A stretch of 64,000 nt of DNA from Streptomyces hiroshimensis (lineage in GTDB: Bacteria; Actinomycetota; Actinomycetes; Streptomycetales; Streptomycetaceae): NCBI RefSeq assembly GCF_014650335.1, contig NZ_BMUT01000004.1:124001-188000 (forward strand), in the 5' to 3' direction. A program made the position numbers and the translations under genes. Each line of letters starts with the position of its first letter. Positions within the stretch are counted from its first letter, which is position 1. The notes under the pieces were generated by a model that saw nothing but the letters and a program-made list of their open reading frames with translations, did not search any database and was not told the DNA's origin. Positions 28,454 to 37,204 of this stretch are shown here, one piece after another.

Positions 28454-29428
28454 TCAGTAGCCGAAAGCCCGCGCGGTATTCGCCGCCACGGCTGTGGCCA
28501 GGGCGTCCTCGCCGATGCCCTTGAAGCCCGCCATGGCGCGCAACGTGACCGGAATGAGGTACGGGGCGTTGGGCCGTCCGCGATAGGGGGCGGGCGTCAG
28601 GAACGGCGCGTCGGTCTCGACGAGGATCAGGTCGAGGGGGGCCACGGCGAGGGCGTCGCGGAGCGGCTGGGCGTTCTTGAAGGTGACGTTGCCGGCGAAG
28701 GACATGTAGTAGCCGTTGTCGGCGCAGATCTTCGCCATATCGGCGTCGCCGGAGTAGCAGTGGAAGACGACGGCGTCGGGCGCGCCCTCCTCGTCCAGTA
28801 CGCGCAGGACGTCGGCGTGGGCGTCGCGGTCGTGGATGACCAGGGCCTTGCCGTGGCGCTTGGCGATGTCGATGTGGCGGCGGAAGGAGTACTCCTGGGC
28901 GGCCATGCCCTCCGGGCCGGTGCGGAAGAAGTCGAGGCCGGTCTCGCCGACGCCGCGGACGTGCGGCAGGGCGGCGAGGGTGTCGATCTCGGCGAGGGCG
29001 GCGTCCAGGGCGGCGTCGCCGCCGGCCGGGCGGGCGCCCTGGCGGGACCAGCCGTCGGGGTCGCCGTGGACGATGCGGGGCGCCTCGTTCGGATGCAGGG
29101 CGACGGTGGCCCAGACGCTGTCGTGCGCGGCGGCCGTCTCCGCGGCCCAGCGGGAACCGGCCACGTCGCACCCCACCTGGACGACGGTCGTCACGCCGAC
29201 GGAGGCGGCCTTGGCGAGGGCTTCGGCGACTGCGTCGTGGCGGTCACCACGGGTGGGGGCACCTCCCAGCGGTAGCTGGGGGAGCATGTCGAGGTGGGTG
29301 TGCGAGTCGGCGACGGGCACATTGAGCGGTGCCGGAAGCGGCGGAGGGGCGTCCTTGTCGTTCTTGTCGTTCTGACTCCGCGCGCTGCCGGACTTGCCGC
29401 TGTCGTTCGATGCTGTCGTTGCCGCCAT
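28454..29428 (-). CDS. tatD: TatD-family metal-dependent DNase
   Basis: The 324-residue TIM-barrel hydrolase has the family metal ligands in order: ADSHTHLD, VGETGLDFF, LVIHDRDAH, VFHCYSGD and LVETDAPFL. TatD proteins are 3'-5' exonucleases acting in DNA repair or RNA turnover. An N-terminal 35-residue charged extension (SGKSGSARSQNDKNDKD) precedes the barrel and is probably disordered. The gene is upstream of rpfB on the same strand, 111 bases apart, a normal actinobacterial order. Confidence 0.93.
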   Translation of the reverse strand: MAATTASNDSGKSGSARSQNDKNDKDAPPPLPAPLNVPVADSHTHLDMLPQLPLGGAPTRGDRHDAVAEALAKAASVGVTTVVQVGCDVAGSRWAAETAAAHDSVWATVALHPNEAPRIVHGDPDGWSRQGARPAGGDAALDAALAEIDTLAALPHVRGVGETGLDFFRTGPEGMAAQEYSFRRHIDIAKRHGKALVIHDRDAHADVLRVLDEEGAPDAVVFHCYSGDADMAKICADNGYYMSFAGNVTFKNAQPLRDALAVAPLDLILVETDAPFLTPAPYRGRPNAPYLIPVTLRAMAGFKGIGEDALATAVAANTARAFGY

Positions 29429-29459
29429 GCCCGAGATTCTAGGGAGGGCGGAGGAGGGA

Positions 29460-29954
29460 CTAGCTGCCGCGATGCGAACGGAAGGGGTGCAGGAGATCCG
29501 AGAGGTGCCAGTGGTGCTGCCGGTCGGGGTGCTCGTCCGGGCGCCCGGGCCCGCCGGCGTGGAGCGGCCCGGCAGGGGCCTGCTGGGTGGCCGGAACCTC
29601 GTGCGCGGGCCGGTGCAGGACGTCCGCGATCAGGGATACGCGGCCGGACCGCATGATGCGTACGACGTGCTCGCCGCAGTTCACGCAGGTGGGGCGGGTC
29701 AGCGGGGACGGCACGCGCTCGCCGTCCGCGTAGTAGATGACGAAGGGCCGACCCTCGGCGTCCGTGTGGTGCTTGATCTCGTACGACTGCTCCCAGCCGT
29801 GGCCGCACCGCATGCAGGCGAAGGAGTACGACTCGTGGACCGTCTCGGTCTCCAGCGCGGTGGGGGGTGCGGCGGCGAATGTGCTGCGCTCGGGGACCGG
29901 CTGCGGGCCGGCTATCGAGTGGACACCGTTCGAGGTTCCTGCGATCTCGCTCAT
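29460..29954 (-). CDS. Zinc-ribbon protein of unknown function
   Basis: The 164-residue protein has two CxxC pairs (SFACMRCGHGWEQ and PTCVNCGEHVV) about 40 residues apart, consistent with one zinc ribbon, followed by a disordered tail rich in His, Pro and Gly (HPDRQHHWHLSDLLHPF). ATG 29954 follows AGGAG by 6 bases. No enzymatic motif is seen. It lies between tatD and rsmI, all on the minus strand, and is common in that position in streptomycetes. Confidence 0.78.
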   Translation of the reverse strand: MSEIAGTSNGVHSIAGPQPVPERSTFAAAPPTALETETVHESYSFACMRCGHGWEQSYEIKHHTDAEGRPFVIYYADGERVPSPLTRPTCVNCGEHVVRIMRSGRVSLIADVLHRPAHEVPATQQAPAGPLHAGGPGRPDEHPDRQHHWHLSDLLHPFRSHRGS

Positions 29955-29964
29955 GGCAGCTCCT

Positions 29965-29981
29965 CTTGTCCTGAGGACAAG
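29965..29981 (-). promoter_or_regulatory. Hairpin next to the ribosome site of the zinc-ribbon gene
   Basis: CTTGTCCT/AGGACAAG form perfect 8-bp arms around one base. In the transcript this hairpin abuts the AGGAG ribosome site, and its CCTC segment could pair with that site instead, so two alternative folds exist. The rest of the leader up to 30116 has no clear promoter. Confidence 0.45.
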
Positions 29982-30116
29982 TCTCTCCGGGACCGGACGT
30001 CCCACAACCAGGGAACGCCCTTCCCGGCGAAGACGCAGCAGCCTAGCCCCCGAATTGGGGCAAACTTGGCGTCGTGCTGCCCAAAGTGCCAGGCTGCAAG
30101 GCCTAAGCTTTGCTTT

Positions 30117-30995
30117 TCAGATTATCCCTTTACCCTGCGATGGGGCCTGCTGTGGCGCATTTTTTGCCGCCACGACTGCATCGAATACCTCGCGCTTGGG
30201 TAGGCCTGCTTCCGCAGCTACGGCCACGATGGCCTCCTTACGGCGCTCGCCGGCCTCCTCGCGCGCCCGCACACGGCGCACGAGCTCCTCGGGGGTCAGG
30301 TCCTGCGGGCCGGGCTCGGGGGCGCCCTCCACGACGATGGTGATCTCGCCGCGCACGCCCTCGGCCGCCCAGGCGGCCAGATCCTTCACGTGGCCGCGCT
30401 TGACCTCTTCGTAGGTCTTGGTCAGCTCGCGGCAGACGGCCGCGCGGCGGTCCGGGCCGAAGGCCTCGGCCATGGCGGCCAGGGTGTCGTCCAGGCGGTG
30501 GGGGGCCTCGAAGTAGACGAGGGTGCGGCGCTCGGCCGCGACCTCGCGGAGGCGGGCCAGGCGCTCGCCCGCCTTGCGGGGCAGGAAGCCCTCGAAGCAG
30601 AAGCGGTCCACGGGGAGGCCGGAGACGGCCAGGGCGGTGAGCACGGCGGACGGGCCCGGGACGGCCGTGACCTTGATGTCCCGCTCCACGGCGGCGGCGA
30701 CGAGGCGGTAGCCGGGGTCGGAGACGGACGGCATGCCGGCGTCGGTGACGAGGAGCACGCGGGCGCCGCCCGCCAGCGCCTCCACCAGCTCGGGCGTGCG
30801 GGCGGACTCGTTGCCCTCGAAGTAGGAGACCACCCGCCCGGTCGTGTGCACCCCCAGCGCCTGCGTCAGCCTGCGCAGCCGGCGGGTGTCCTCGGCGGCG
30901 ATCACCTCGGCGGCGGCGAGCTCGGCGGCGAGGCGCGGGGGCGCGTCGGCGACGTCGCCGATGGGGGTACCTGCAAGTACGAGCGTTCCAGTCAC
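30117..30995 (-). CDS. rsmI: 16S rRNA (cytidine-2'-O)-methyltransferase
   Basis: RsmI methylates the ribose of a conserved cytidine in 16S rRNA. The 292-residue tetrapyrrole-methylase-fold protein has LVLAGTPIGDVADAPPR at the start, AEDTRRLRRLT, the glycine motif LLVTDAGMPSVSDPG, VPGPSAVLTALAVSGLP and FCFEGFLPRK, and ends with a lysine-rich helix-turn segment. GTG 30995 is the start that gives the typical N-terminus; upstream codons give no homologous sequence. It is divergent from the mannosyltransferase gene with a 153-base shared promoter region. Confidence 0.95.
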   Translation of the reverse strand: MTGTLVLAGTPIGDVADAPPRLAAELAAAEVIAAEDTRRLRRLTQALGVHTTGRVVSYFEGNESARTPELVEALAGGARVLLVTDAGMPSVSDPGYRLVAAAVERDIKVTAVPGPSAVLTALAVSGLPVDRFCFEGFLPRKAGERLARLREVAAERRTLVYFEAPHRLDDTLAAMAEAFGPDRRAAVCRELTKTYEEVKRGHVKDLAAWAAEGVRGEITIVVEGAPEPGPQDLTPEELVRRVRAREEAGERRKEAIVAVAAEAGLPKREVFDAVVAAKNAPQQAPSQGKGII

Positions 30996-31148
30996 CCGTC
31001 CATCCTCGCAGGCCCGCGGTTGCCCCGGCCTCCGGCCGCGAGGAGCACGGCGCCGCAGCGGACCTCGCCGCAGCGGACCTCGGCGTTCCCGGGGAACATG
31101 CCCCGGCGTGATCCGCCGTCCCACAGGGTCGTTCCCTACGATGGCGCG

Positions 31149-32909
31149 GTGACCAGTGACACCGCTACCCACGCCCCGCAGGGCCAGACGGCAGATGAGC
31201 GACCGCCACCGTGGCAGCTCAGACTGCGTCGGTTCGGCTACGCGGCCCGGCCGCAGCCGGATGTGCGGGCGCGGCTCGTACCGCCCTTTCCCGAGCCGGG
31301 GACGCGGGTGTGGGCGGCGCTCGGCCTGCGGCCGGACGCGGCGCAGCGGCTGGCGCGCCGGTCGGGCTGGACGGGCCCGCTGCTGGTCGCCCTCTTCGCC
31401 GGCCTGATCCGGTTCTGGCACCTGGGCAGCCCCAAGGCGGTGATATTCGACGAGACGTACTACGCCAAGGACGCCTGGGCGCTGTGGAAGTACGGCTACG
31501 AGGCGAAGTGGCCGGACGACATCAACGACAAGGTCATCGCGGGCTGGACGAACGTCCCGGACGCGCCGGGCTACGTGGTGCACCCGCCGATGGGCAAGTG
31601 GGTCATCGGCCTCGGCGAGTGGTTCTTCGGGCTGAACCCCGTCGGCTGGCGCTTCATGGTGGCGCTGCTCGGCACGCTGTCCGTGCTGATGCTGTGCCGC
31701 ATCGGCCGCCGCCTCTTCCGCTCCACCTTCCTCGGCTGTCTGGCCGGCGCCCTGATGGCCGTGGACGGCCTGCACTTCGTGATGAGCCGCACCTCGCTGC
31801 TCGACTCGGTGCTCATGTTCTTCGTGCTGGCCGCGTTCGGCTGCGTCCTGGTGGACCGGGACAGGTCGCGGGCCCGTCTGGCCGCCGCGCTGCCGGCCGG
31901 CGAGGACGGCGTGGCGCGCCCCGACGACGCGGTCGGTGACGGCCTGCGCCCGGGCCTGCGCCCGTGGCGCATCGCGGCGGGCGTGTTCCTGGGCCTGGCG
32001 TGCGCCACGAAGTGGAACGGCGCGGTGTTCCTGGCCGCGTTCGGCCTGATGATCGTCCTGTGGGACGCGGGCGCACGGCGCACGGCGGGAGCCCGCCGCC
32101 CCTTCCGTTCGGCGCTGCGGCGCGACGTGCCGTGGGCGTTCCTGTCGACGGTGCCGGTGGCGATCGGCGTCTACATGGCGTCGTGGACGGGCTGGTTCGT
32201 CAACAGCGGCACGTACAGCGAGAAGAACGGCTGGCAGCACAGCGGCTACAACCGGCACTGGGCCGAGAACGACGGCGGCCACAGCCCGGACGGCTTCCTC
32301 GCCGGGGTCCTCAACCCCCTGCGCAGCCTGTGGAAGTACGAGCAGGACGTGTGGGACTTCAACACCACGCTCTCCTCGCCGCACACGTACCAGTCCAACC
32401 CGTGGAGCTGGCTGGTCCAGGCCCGCCCGGTCTCGTACTTCTACGAGTCGCCGCAGCCCGGCCAGGACGGCTGCCCGGCGGACGCGACCGACAAGTGCGC
32501 GCGCGAGGTGCTCGCGCTGGGCACCCCGCTGCTGTGGTGGGCGGCGTGCTTCGCGGTGCTGTACCTGCTCTACCGGTGGGCGCTGCGGCGCGACTGGCGC
32601 GCGGGCGCGGTGCTGTGCGGGGTCGCGGCCGGGTACCTGCCCTGGTTCATGTGGCAGGAACGCACCATCTTCATCTTCTACGCGGTGGTGTTCCTGCCGT
32701 TCCTGTGCCTGGCGCTGGCCATGATGATCGGCGCGCTGCTGGGGCCGCCGGGGTCCTCGGAGCGGCGGCGGGTGGCGGGTGCGGTCGGTGCGGGCACGCT
32801 GGTGCTGCTGATCGCATGGAACTTCATCTACTTCTGGCCGATTTACACCGGGCATGCGATTCCGATGGAGGCGTGGCGGAACCGGATGTGGTTCGACTCG
32901 TGGATCTGA
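31149..32909 (+). CDS. pmt: Dolichyl/polyprenyl-phosphate-mannose protein O-mannosyltransferase
   Basis: This GT39-family membrane enzyme transfers mannose from polyprenyl-phosphomannose to exported proteins. The 586-residue product has the acidic loop motif FDETYYAKDAWALWKYG near residues 100-116, HPPMGKW, a pattern of about 10 membrane helices and WFVNSGTYSEKNGWQHSGYN in an external loop. GTG 31149 gives the usual length. Protein mannosylation supports phage receptors, cell-envelope integrity and antibiotic tolerance in Streptomyces. It is transcribed away from rsmI. Confidence 0.92.
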   Translation: MTSDTATHAPQGQTADERPPPWQLRLRRFGYAARPQPDVRARLVPPFPEPGTRVWAALGLRPDAAQRLARRSGWTGPLLVALFAGLIRFWHLGSPKAVIFDETYYAKDAWALWKYGYEAKWPDDINDKVIAGWTNVPDAPGYVVHPPMGKWVIGLGEWFFGLNPVGWRFMVALLGTLSVLMLCRIGRRLFRSTFLGCLAGALMAVDGLHFVMSRTSLLDSVLMFFVLAAFGCVLVDRDRSRARLAAALPAGEDGVARPDDAVGDGLRPGLRPWRIAAGVFLGLACATKWNGAVFLAAFGLMIVLWDAGARRTAGARRPFRSALRRDVPWAFLSTVPVAIGVYMASWTGWFVNSGTYSEKNGWQHSGYNRHWAENDGGHSPDGFLAGVLNPLRSLWKYEQDVWDFNTTLSSPHTYQSNPWSWLVQARPVSYFYESPQPGQDGCPADATDKCAREVLALGTPLLWWAACFAVLYLLYRWALRRDWRAGAVLCGVAAGYLPWFMWQERTIFIFYAVVFLPFLCLALAMMIGALLGPPGSSERRRVAGAVGAGTLVLLIAWNFIYFWPIYTGHAIPMEAWRNRMWFDSWI

Positions 32910-33010
32910 GTCGATCCGGTCCGACGGGGCATCACCTGCCCTGAAGGACCAGTTCCGGCCATTTCGCCCTCCCTCGCCCCACCCTTCCCGTACAGTGCCG
33001 ACGCAGAGGT

Positions 33011-33028
33011 TTTAATCGGATGATTAAA
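33011..33028. promoter_or_regulatory. AT-rich palindrome before the penicillin-binding protein gene
   Basis: TTTAATCGGATGATTAAA is a perfect dyad with 7-bp arms and a 4-base spacer, 61 bases upstream of the gene. It stands out in a very GC-rich background and is a likely operator. The bound regulator is unknown. Confidence 0.55.
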
Positions 33029-33089
33029 CCGGGGCGAGGCCTGGGCCTGGGGGGCCCGGCGGCCCGGGGGGCTCGGAGGGGGCTGACAC

Positions 33090-34715
33090 ATGCACAAGGG
33101 TGCGAAGATCGCCATCGGCGTCGTGGCCGCGGCCGTGGTGGGAGCGGCCGGCATGGGCGCGTACAACCTCGTGGACGCCGTGGCGGGTGACGGCTCGACA
33201 GGCGCGCACGGGGAGCCCGCCCCCCTGAGAACCGGGCCGCCGACAGCGGACGAGATCGAGAAGACGGCGCGCGACTTCCTCACCGCCTGGGAGGCCGGCG
33301 ACACCTCCAAGGCCGCGGGCCTCACCGACAACGCGGGCGCGGCGACCACCGCCCTCACCGGCTACCGCGAGGTCGCCCACGTCGAGAAGGTGGCGCTCAA
33401 GCCGGGCACGCCGCAGGGCGCCAAGGTGCCGTTCTCCGTGAGCGCCGAGATCTCCTACGGCAAGCAGCGCTCGACCTGGACGTACGACTCCTCGCTCCAG
33501 GTCGTCCGCGGCCGCAGCACCGGCCACGCGCTCGTCGACTGGCAGCCCACCGTCGTCCACCCCGAGCTCGCGCACGGCGAGAGCCTGAAGACCGACGCGG
33601 GCGCGCCCCCGGAGGTCGCCGCCGTCGACCGGAACGGCACGAAGCTGGACGCCAAGGACTACCCCTCGCTGGCATCCGTCCTGCCGCAGCTGCGCAAGCG
33701 GTTCGGGGAGAAGGCGGGCGGCGAGCCGGGGGTGGAGGTGCGGGCCGTGCCGGAGGGCGGGGGCGCCGCCGCCGAGCCCAAGACCCTGCACGTCGTCTCG
33801 CGGGGCAAGTCCGCCACGCTCAAGACGACGCTCGACGCCGGTGCGCAGCGGGCGGCGGAGTCCGCCGTCGGGCGGCACACCGATGCGTCCGTCGTCGCGG
33901 TGAAGACCGGTACGGGCGAGATCCTGGCCGTCGCCAACTCCAGGAAGACCGAGTTCAACACCGCGCTGATGGGCCAGACCGCGCCCGGCTCCACGATGAA
34001 GATCGTCACGTCGGCGATGCTGCTCGAACAGGGCAAGGCCTCGCCCGGCAAGCCGCTGCCCTGTCCGAAGTACGCCACGTACGGGATGCGCTTCCACAAC
34101 GTGGAGGAGAGCGAGAACCCCGGCGCCACCTTCGCGCAGGACTTCGCGGCCTCCTGCAACACCGCCTTCATCTCGCTGGCGGGCGATGTCGGCGACGGGG
34201 CGCTCGCGGCGGAGGCTCGGGACGTCTTCGGGCTCGGGCTGGAGTGGAAGACGGGCGTCGCCACGTTCGACGGCAGCGTGCCGGCCGAGTCCGGCGCGGG
34301 CAAGGCGGCGGCGATGATCGGGCAGGGCAAGGTGCAGATGTCCGCGCTGAACGTGGCCTCCATGGCGGCCACGGTGCGCGCGGGCTCCTTCCACCAGCCC
34401 TACATCGTCGACCCGTCCCTCGACGACCGGCAGCTCGCCCGCGCGCCCCGGTCCCTGCCCGGCTCGGTCGCGGAGCAGCTGCGCTCGATGATGCGGCTGA
34501 CGGCGACGTCGGGCACGGGCGCCCGGGCCATGTCCGGGCTCGGCGGCGACATCGGCGCGAAGACGGGCTCGGCGGAGGTCGACGGCCAGGCCAAGCCGAA
34601 CGGCTGGTTCAGCGCGTACCGCGGCGACGTGGCCGCGGCGGCGTACGTCCAGCAGGGCGGGCACGGGGGCGACTCGGCGGGCCCGGTGGTGGCGGCGGTC
34701 CTGAGGGCGTCGTAA
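33090..34715 (+). CDS. Penicillin-binding transpeptidase
   Basis: A 541-residue class B type PBP anchored by one N-terminal helix (IAIGVVAAAVVGAAGMGAYNL). It has an NTF2-like MecA-N domain (residues about 50-160), a linker, and a transpeptidase domain with STMK (301-304, active Ser 301), SCN (355-357) and KTGS (491-494). It crosslinks peptidoglycan outside the membrane. It is downstream of the mannosyltransferase by 180 bases. The MecA-N domain is typical of resistance-type PBPs but also common in actinobacterial paralogues, so no resistance claim is made. Confidence 0.93.
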   Translation: MHKGAKIAIGVVAAAVVGAAGMGAYNLVDAVAGDGSTGAHGEPAPLRTGPPTADEIEKTARDFLTAWEAGDTSKAAGLTDNAGAATTALTGYREVAHVEKVALKPGTPQGAKVPFSVSAEISYGKQRSTWTYDSSLQVVRGRSTGHALVDWQPTVVHPELAHGESLKTDAGAPPEVAAVDRNGTKLDAKDYPSLASVLPQLRKRFGEKAGGEPGVEVRAVPEGGGAAAEPKTLHVVSRGKSATLKTTLDAGAQRAAESAVGRHTDASVVAVKTGTGEILAVANSRKTEFNTALMGQTAPGSTMKIVTSAMLLEQGKASPGKPLPCPKYATYGMRFHNVEESENPGATFAQDFAASCNTAFISLAGDVGDGALAAEARDVFGLGLEWKTGVATFDGSVPAESGAGKAAAMIGQGKVQMSALNVASMAATVRAGSFHQPYIVDPSLDDRQLARAPRSLPGSVAEQLRSMMRLTATSGTGARAMSGLGGDIGAKTGSAEVDGQAKPNGWFSAYRGDVAAAAYVQQGGHGGDSAGPVVAAVLRAS

Positions 34716-34763
34716 GACGTCCCGTGTCCCGTGGTGACGGGGTTCGTCGTAAGACGTCCCGTG
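34708..34763 (+). repeat. Two copies of a 19-bp direct repeat at the PBP gene end
   Basis: CGTCGTAAGACGTCCCGTG is present at 34708-34726 and 34745-34763, exactly. The first copy contains the PBP stop codon, so the gene tail has been duplicated into the intergenic region. Confidence 0.75.
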
Positions 34764-34765
34764 GC

Positions 34766-34800
34766 GCCGGGGTACTCAGCCGCGATCTGAGTACCCCGGC
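34766..34800 (+). terminator. Terminator after the PBP gene
   Basis: A perfect 14-bp stem (GCCGGGGTACTCAG with its complement) closes a 7-base loop 50 bases past the stop, followed by a second GC-rich hairpin at about 34800-34820. Confidence 0.85.
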
Positions 34801-34838
34801 GGTGGTGCCGCCGCCGGGGCCCGCGTGAGAGTGGGCGC

Positions 34839-36230
34839 ATGGGACAGAAGATCAGTGCACGGGAGCTCGCCGCGGCGACCCCCGGGGCGCGCGACCGCGT
34901 CATCGATCTGCTGCGCGTGGCCTCCCTCGGGACCGTCGTGCTCGGGCACTGGCTCATGGCCGCCGTGACCGTGGGCGACGACGGCCGCGCCGCCGTCGGC
35001 AATCTGCTCGCCGTCGAGCCGAGGCTGCAACTCCTCACCTGGGTGCTGCAGATCATGCCGGTGTTCTTCTTCGTCGGCGGCTTCTCCCACGCCCTCTCCT
35101 ACCGTTCGCTGACGCGCCGCACCGGCGGCCCCGCCTACGCACTCTTCCTGCGCGCCCGCCTCCAGCGCCTCCTGCGCCCCACGATGCTCTTCGTCGCCGT
35201 ATGGGGCGCGGGCGCGCTCGCCCTCCAGCTGAGCGGCCGGAGCGGAGCCCTCGCGGACGTCGCCGCGCGCCTCGTCGCCCAGCCCCTGTGGTTCATCGGC
35301 ATCTACCTCGCCATGGTGGCCTTCACGCCGCCCCTCCTGCGCCTCCACGAGCGCTGCGGCTGGTACGCCTTCGCCGCCCTGGCCGCCGCGGCGGCGGCCG
35401 TGGACGTGCTGCGGTTCGCGGCCGGCGTCCCGTACGTGGAGTTCCTCAACTTCGGCTTCGTCTGGCTGGCCGTCCACCAGCTCGGCTTCCTGCGGGCCGA
35501 CGGGCGCCTGCGCCTCCGCGTGCCGTGGGCGCTCGCCGCAGCCGGGCTCGCGGGCGCGGTCGGCCTCGTGGCCTTCGGGCCGTACCCGCTGTCCATGGTC
35601 GGCATGCCGGGCGAGAAGATCAGCAACATGGCGCCGCCCACCGCCGCCCTGCTCTGCCACGGCATGTGGCTGATCGGCGCGGTCGAGCTGCTGCGCGGCC
35701 CGATGACCCGCCTGGTGGCCCGGCCCCGCGTCTGGCGCACCGTCATCGCCGCGAACGGCGTGGCGATGACGGCCTTCCTGTGGCACCTCACGGCGATGCT
35801 GGGCGTGTACGGGGCGCTGCTGGCCCTGCGCGTTCCCCTGCCGGAGCCGGCGGGCGCGGCCTGGTGGCTGCAGGTGCCGGTGCGGATCGCGGCGGCCGCG
35901 GCCGTCACGGCGCTCCTGGTCGCGGTCTTCCGCAAGGCGGAGCAGCCGCCGGCTCCGGCCGCTACGGCTGCTCCGGCCGCTCCGGCCCCGGGGGTCGCCC
36001 CCGCCCGCCGTGGCACCGGACCGGCCGCCGCCGTCGGCGTCACGCTCACCCTCTTCGGCGTGCTCGGGCTGTCCATGGTGGGCTTCGGCGGGCTGCTGGA
36101 CGGGCACTCCGCCGTCCTCGTCGCCGTACGCGTCACCGCGCCCGTCACCGTCGCCATGTGCGCGGCCGGCTGGCTGCTCGTCGAGCGGGCGGGAAAGAGC
36201 CCGGATACGAAGACGGCGACTGCGTCTTGA
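34839..36230 (+). CDS. Membrane acyltransferase (acyltransferase 3 family)
   Basis: A 463-residue integral membrane protein with about 11 hydrophobic helices. The N-terminus DLLRVASLGTVVLGHWLMA contains the conserved RxxxxxxVxxxH arrangement of the family, and FFFVGGFSHALSYRSL follows. Such proteins acylate sugars or cell-envelope polymers. A Pro/Ala-rich linker (residues about 370-400) separates the last helices. A hairpin terminator lies upstream, so it has its own promoter. The substrate is unknown. Confidence 0.87.
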   Translation: MGQKISARELAAATPGARDRVIDLLRVASLGTVVLGHWLMAAVTVGDDGRAAVGNLLAVEPRLQLLTWVLQIMPVFFFVGGFSHALSYRSLTRRTGGPAYALFLRARLQRLLRPTMLFVAVWGAGALALQLSGRSGALADVAARLVAQPLWFIGIYLAMVAFTPPLLRLHERCGWYAFAALAAAAAAVDVLRFAAGVPYVEFLNFGFVWLAVHQLGFLRADGRLRLRVPWALAAAGLAGAVGLVAFGPYPLSMVGMPGEKISNMAPPTAALLCHGMWLIGAVELLRGPMTRLVARPRVWRTVIAANGVAMTAFLWHLTAMLGVYGALLALRVPLPEPAGAAWWLQVPVRIAAAAAVTALLVAVFRKAEQPPAPAATAAPAAPAPGVAPARRGTGPAAAVGVTLTLFGVLGLSMVGFGGLLDGHSAVLVAVRVTAPVTVAMCAAGWLLVERAGKSPDTKTATAS

Positions 36231-36231
36231 T

Positions 36232-36267
36232 CGGATCTGCACCCGGATCCGCATCCGGATCCGCATC
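36232..36267. repeat. Three tandem 12-bp repeats
   Basis: CGGATCTGCACC, CGGATCCGCATC and CGGATCCGCATC lie head to tail just after the acyltransferase stop. The copies contain BamHI-like palindromes GGATCC. Probably replication-slippage repeats with no known role. Confidence 0.7.
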
Positions 36268-36323
36268 TGCGTGAGGCACGCAACATCGCGTGCGCCCCGC
36301 GCGCGGCGCTAGCGTCGGTGACC

Positions 36324-37175
36324 ATGCCCCCCTTGGTCGCCGCAGCCGTCCTCATAGCCGCCGTCACCCACGCCAGCTGGAACGCCATCGCGCACGGCAT
36401 CAAGGACCAGCTCCTCGCCTTCACGCTCGTCGGGGGCGGCGGAGCGGCGTGCGGGCTGGCGATGGCCGGCTTCGTACCGCTCCCGGACGGGGCGGCGTGG
36501 CCGTACCTGCTGGCGTCCGCCGTCCTGCACGTCGTCTACCAGATGCTGCTCATGCGGTCGTTCACGCTCGGCGACTTCGGGCAGATGTACCCGATCGCCC
36601 GCGGCACCGCCCCGCTCGCCGTGACCGTCCTGGCCGCCGCCTTCGCCGGGGAGACGCCCGGCGGCTGGCAGGCGGCGGGCGTGGCCGTGGCCTCGGCCGG
36701 GCTGGTCGGGCTCGCCCTGTGGGGCATCCGGGGCTCGGGGTCCCGGCCGCAGTGGGCGGCCATCGTCGCCGCCGCGGCGACGGGGCTGGCCATCGCCGCG
36801 TACACGGTCGTCGACGGCCTGGGCGTACGCGCCTCCGGTACGCCCCTCGGCTACATCGCCTGGCTGATGATCCTGGAGGGGACGCCCATCCCGCTGTACG
36901 CGCTGGCGGCGCGGCGGGGCGCGTTCGTGGCGCAGATCAGGCCGTTCGCGGTGCGCGGGCTGGTGGGCGGGGTGCTGTCCGTGTCCGCGTACGGGCTGGT
37001 GCTGTGGGCGCAGACGCGCGCCGACCTCGCGCCCATCTCGGCGCTGCGCGAGTCCTCGATCCTGGTGGGGGCGGCGATCGGGGCGCTGTTCTTCAAGGAG
37101 CGGTTCGGGGCGCCGCGGATCGCTGCGGCGGGGCTGATGGTGGCGGGGATCGGGATGATGCTGCACGCGGGGTGA
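36324..37175 (+). CDS. EamA/DMT-superfamily transporter
   Basis: A 283-residue protein made of ten short hydrophobic helices in two repeated halves, typical of EamA (RhaT/YdcZ-like) drug/metabolite transporters: start MPPLVAAAVLIAAVTHASWNAI, internal MRSFTLGDFGQMYPIARGTAP, and end LRESSILVGAAIGALFFKE. ATG 36324 is used; GTG 36318 is possible and the ribosome site is weak, suggesting a leaderless or short-leader mRNA. It converges on the SDR gene. The substrate is unknown. Confidence 0.87.
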   Translation: MPPLVAAAVLIAAVTHASWNAIAHGIKDQLLAFTLVGGGGAACGLAMAGFVPLPDGAAWPYLLASAVLHVVYQMLLMRSFTLGDFGQMYPIARGTAPLAVTVLAAAFAGETPGGWQAAGVAVASAGLVGLALWGIRGSGSRPQWAAIVAAAATGLAIAAYTVVDGLGVRASGTPLGYIAWLMILEGTPIPLYALAARRGAFVAQIRPFAVRGLVGGVLSVSAYGLVLWAQTRADLAPISALRESSILVGAAIGALFFKERFGAPRIAAAGLMVAGIGMMLHAG

Positions 37176-37204
37176 CGGCGCCCGGCACCGCGATCCCGGC
37201 CGGT

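Noticed and set aside
30117..32855. Long minus-strand open frame opposite the mannosyltransferase
   Set aside because: It is the shadow of the GC-rich plus-strand gene; low-complexity Arg/Pro/Gln/His content and no motif, apart from the true rsmI part.
34708..34763. CRISPR-like or att-like repeats
   Set aside because: Only two copies, no regular spacer array and no cas or integrase gene nearby.
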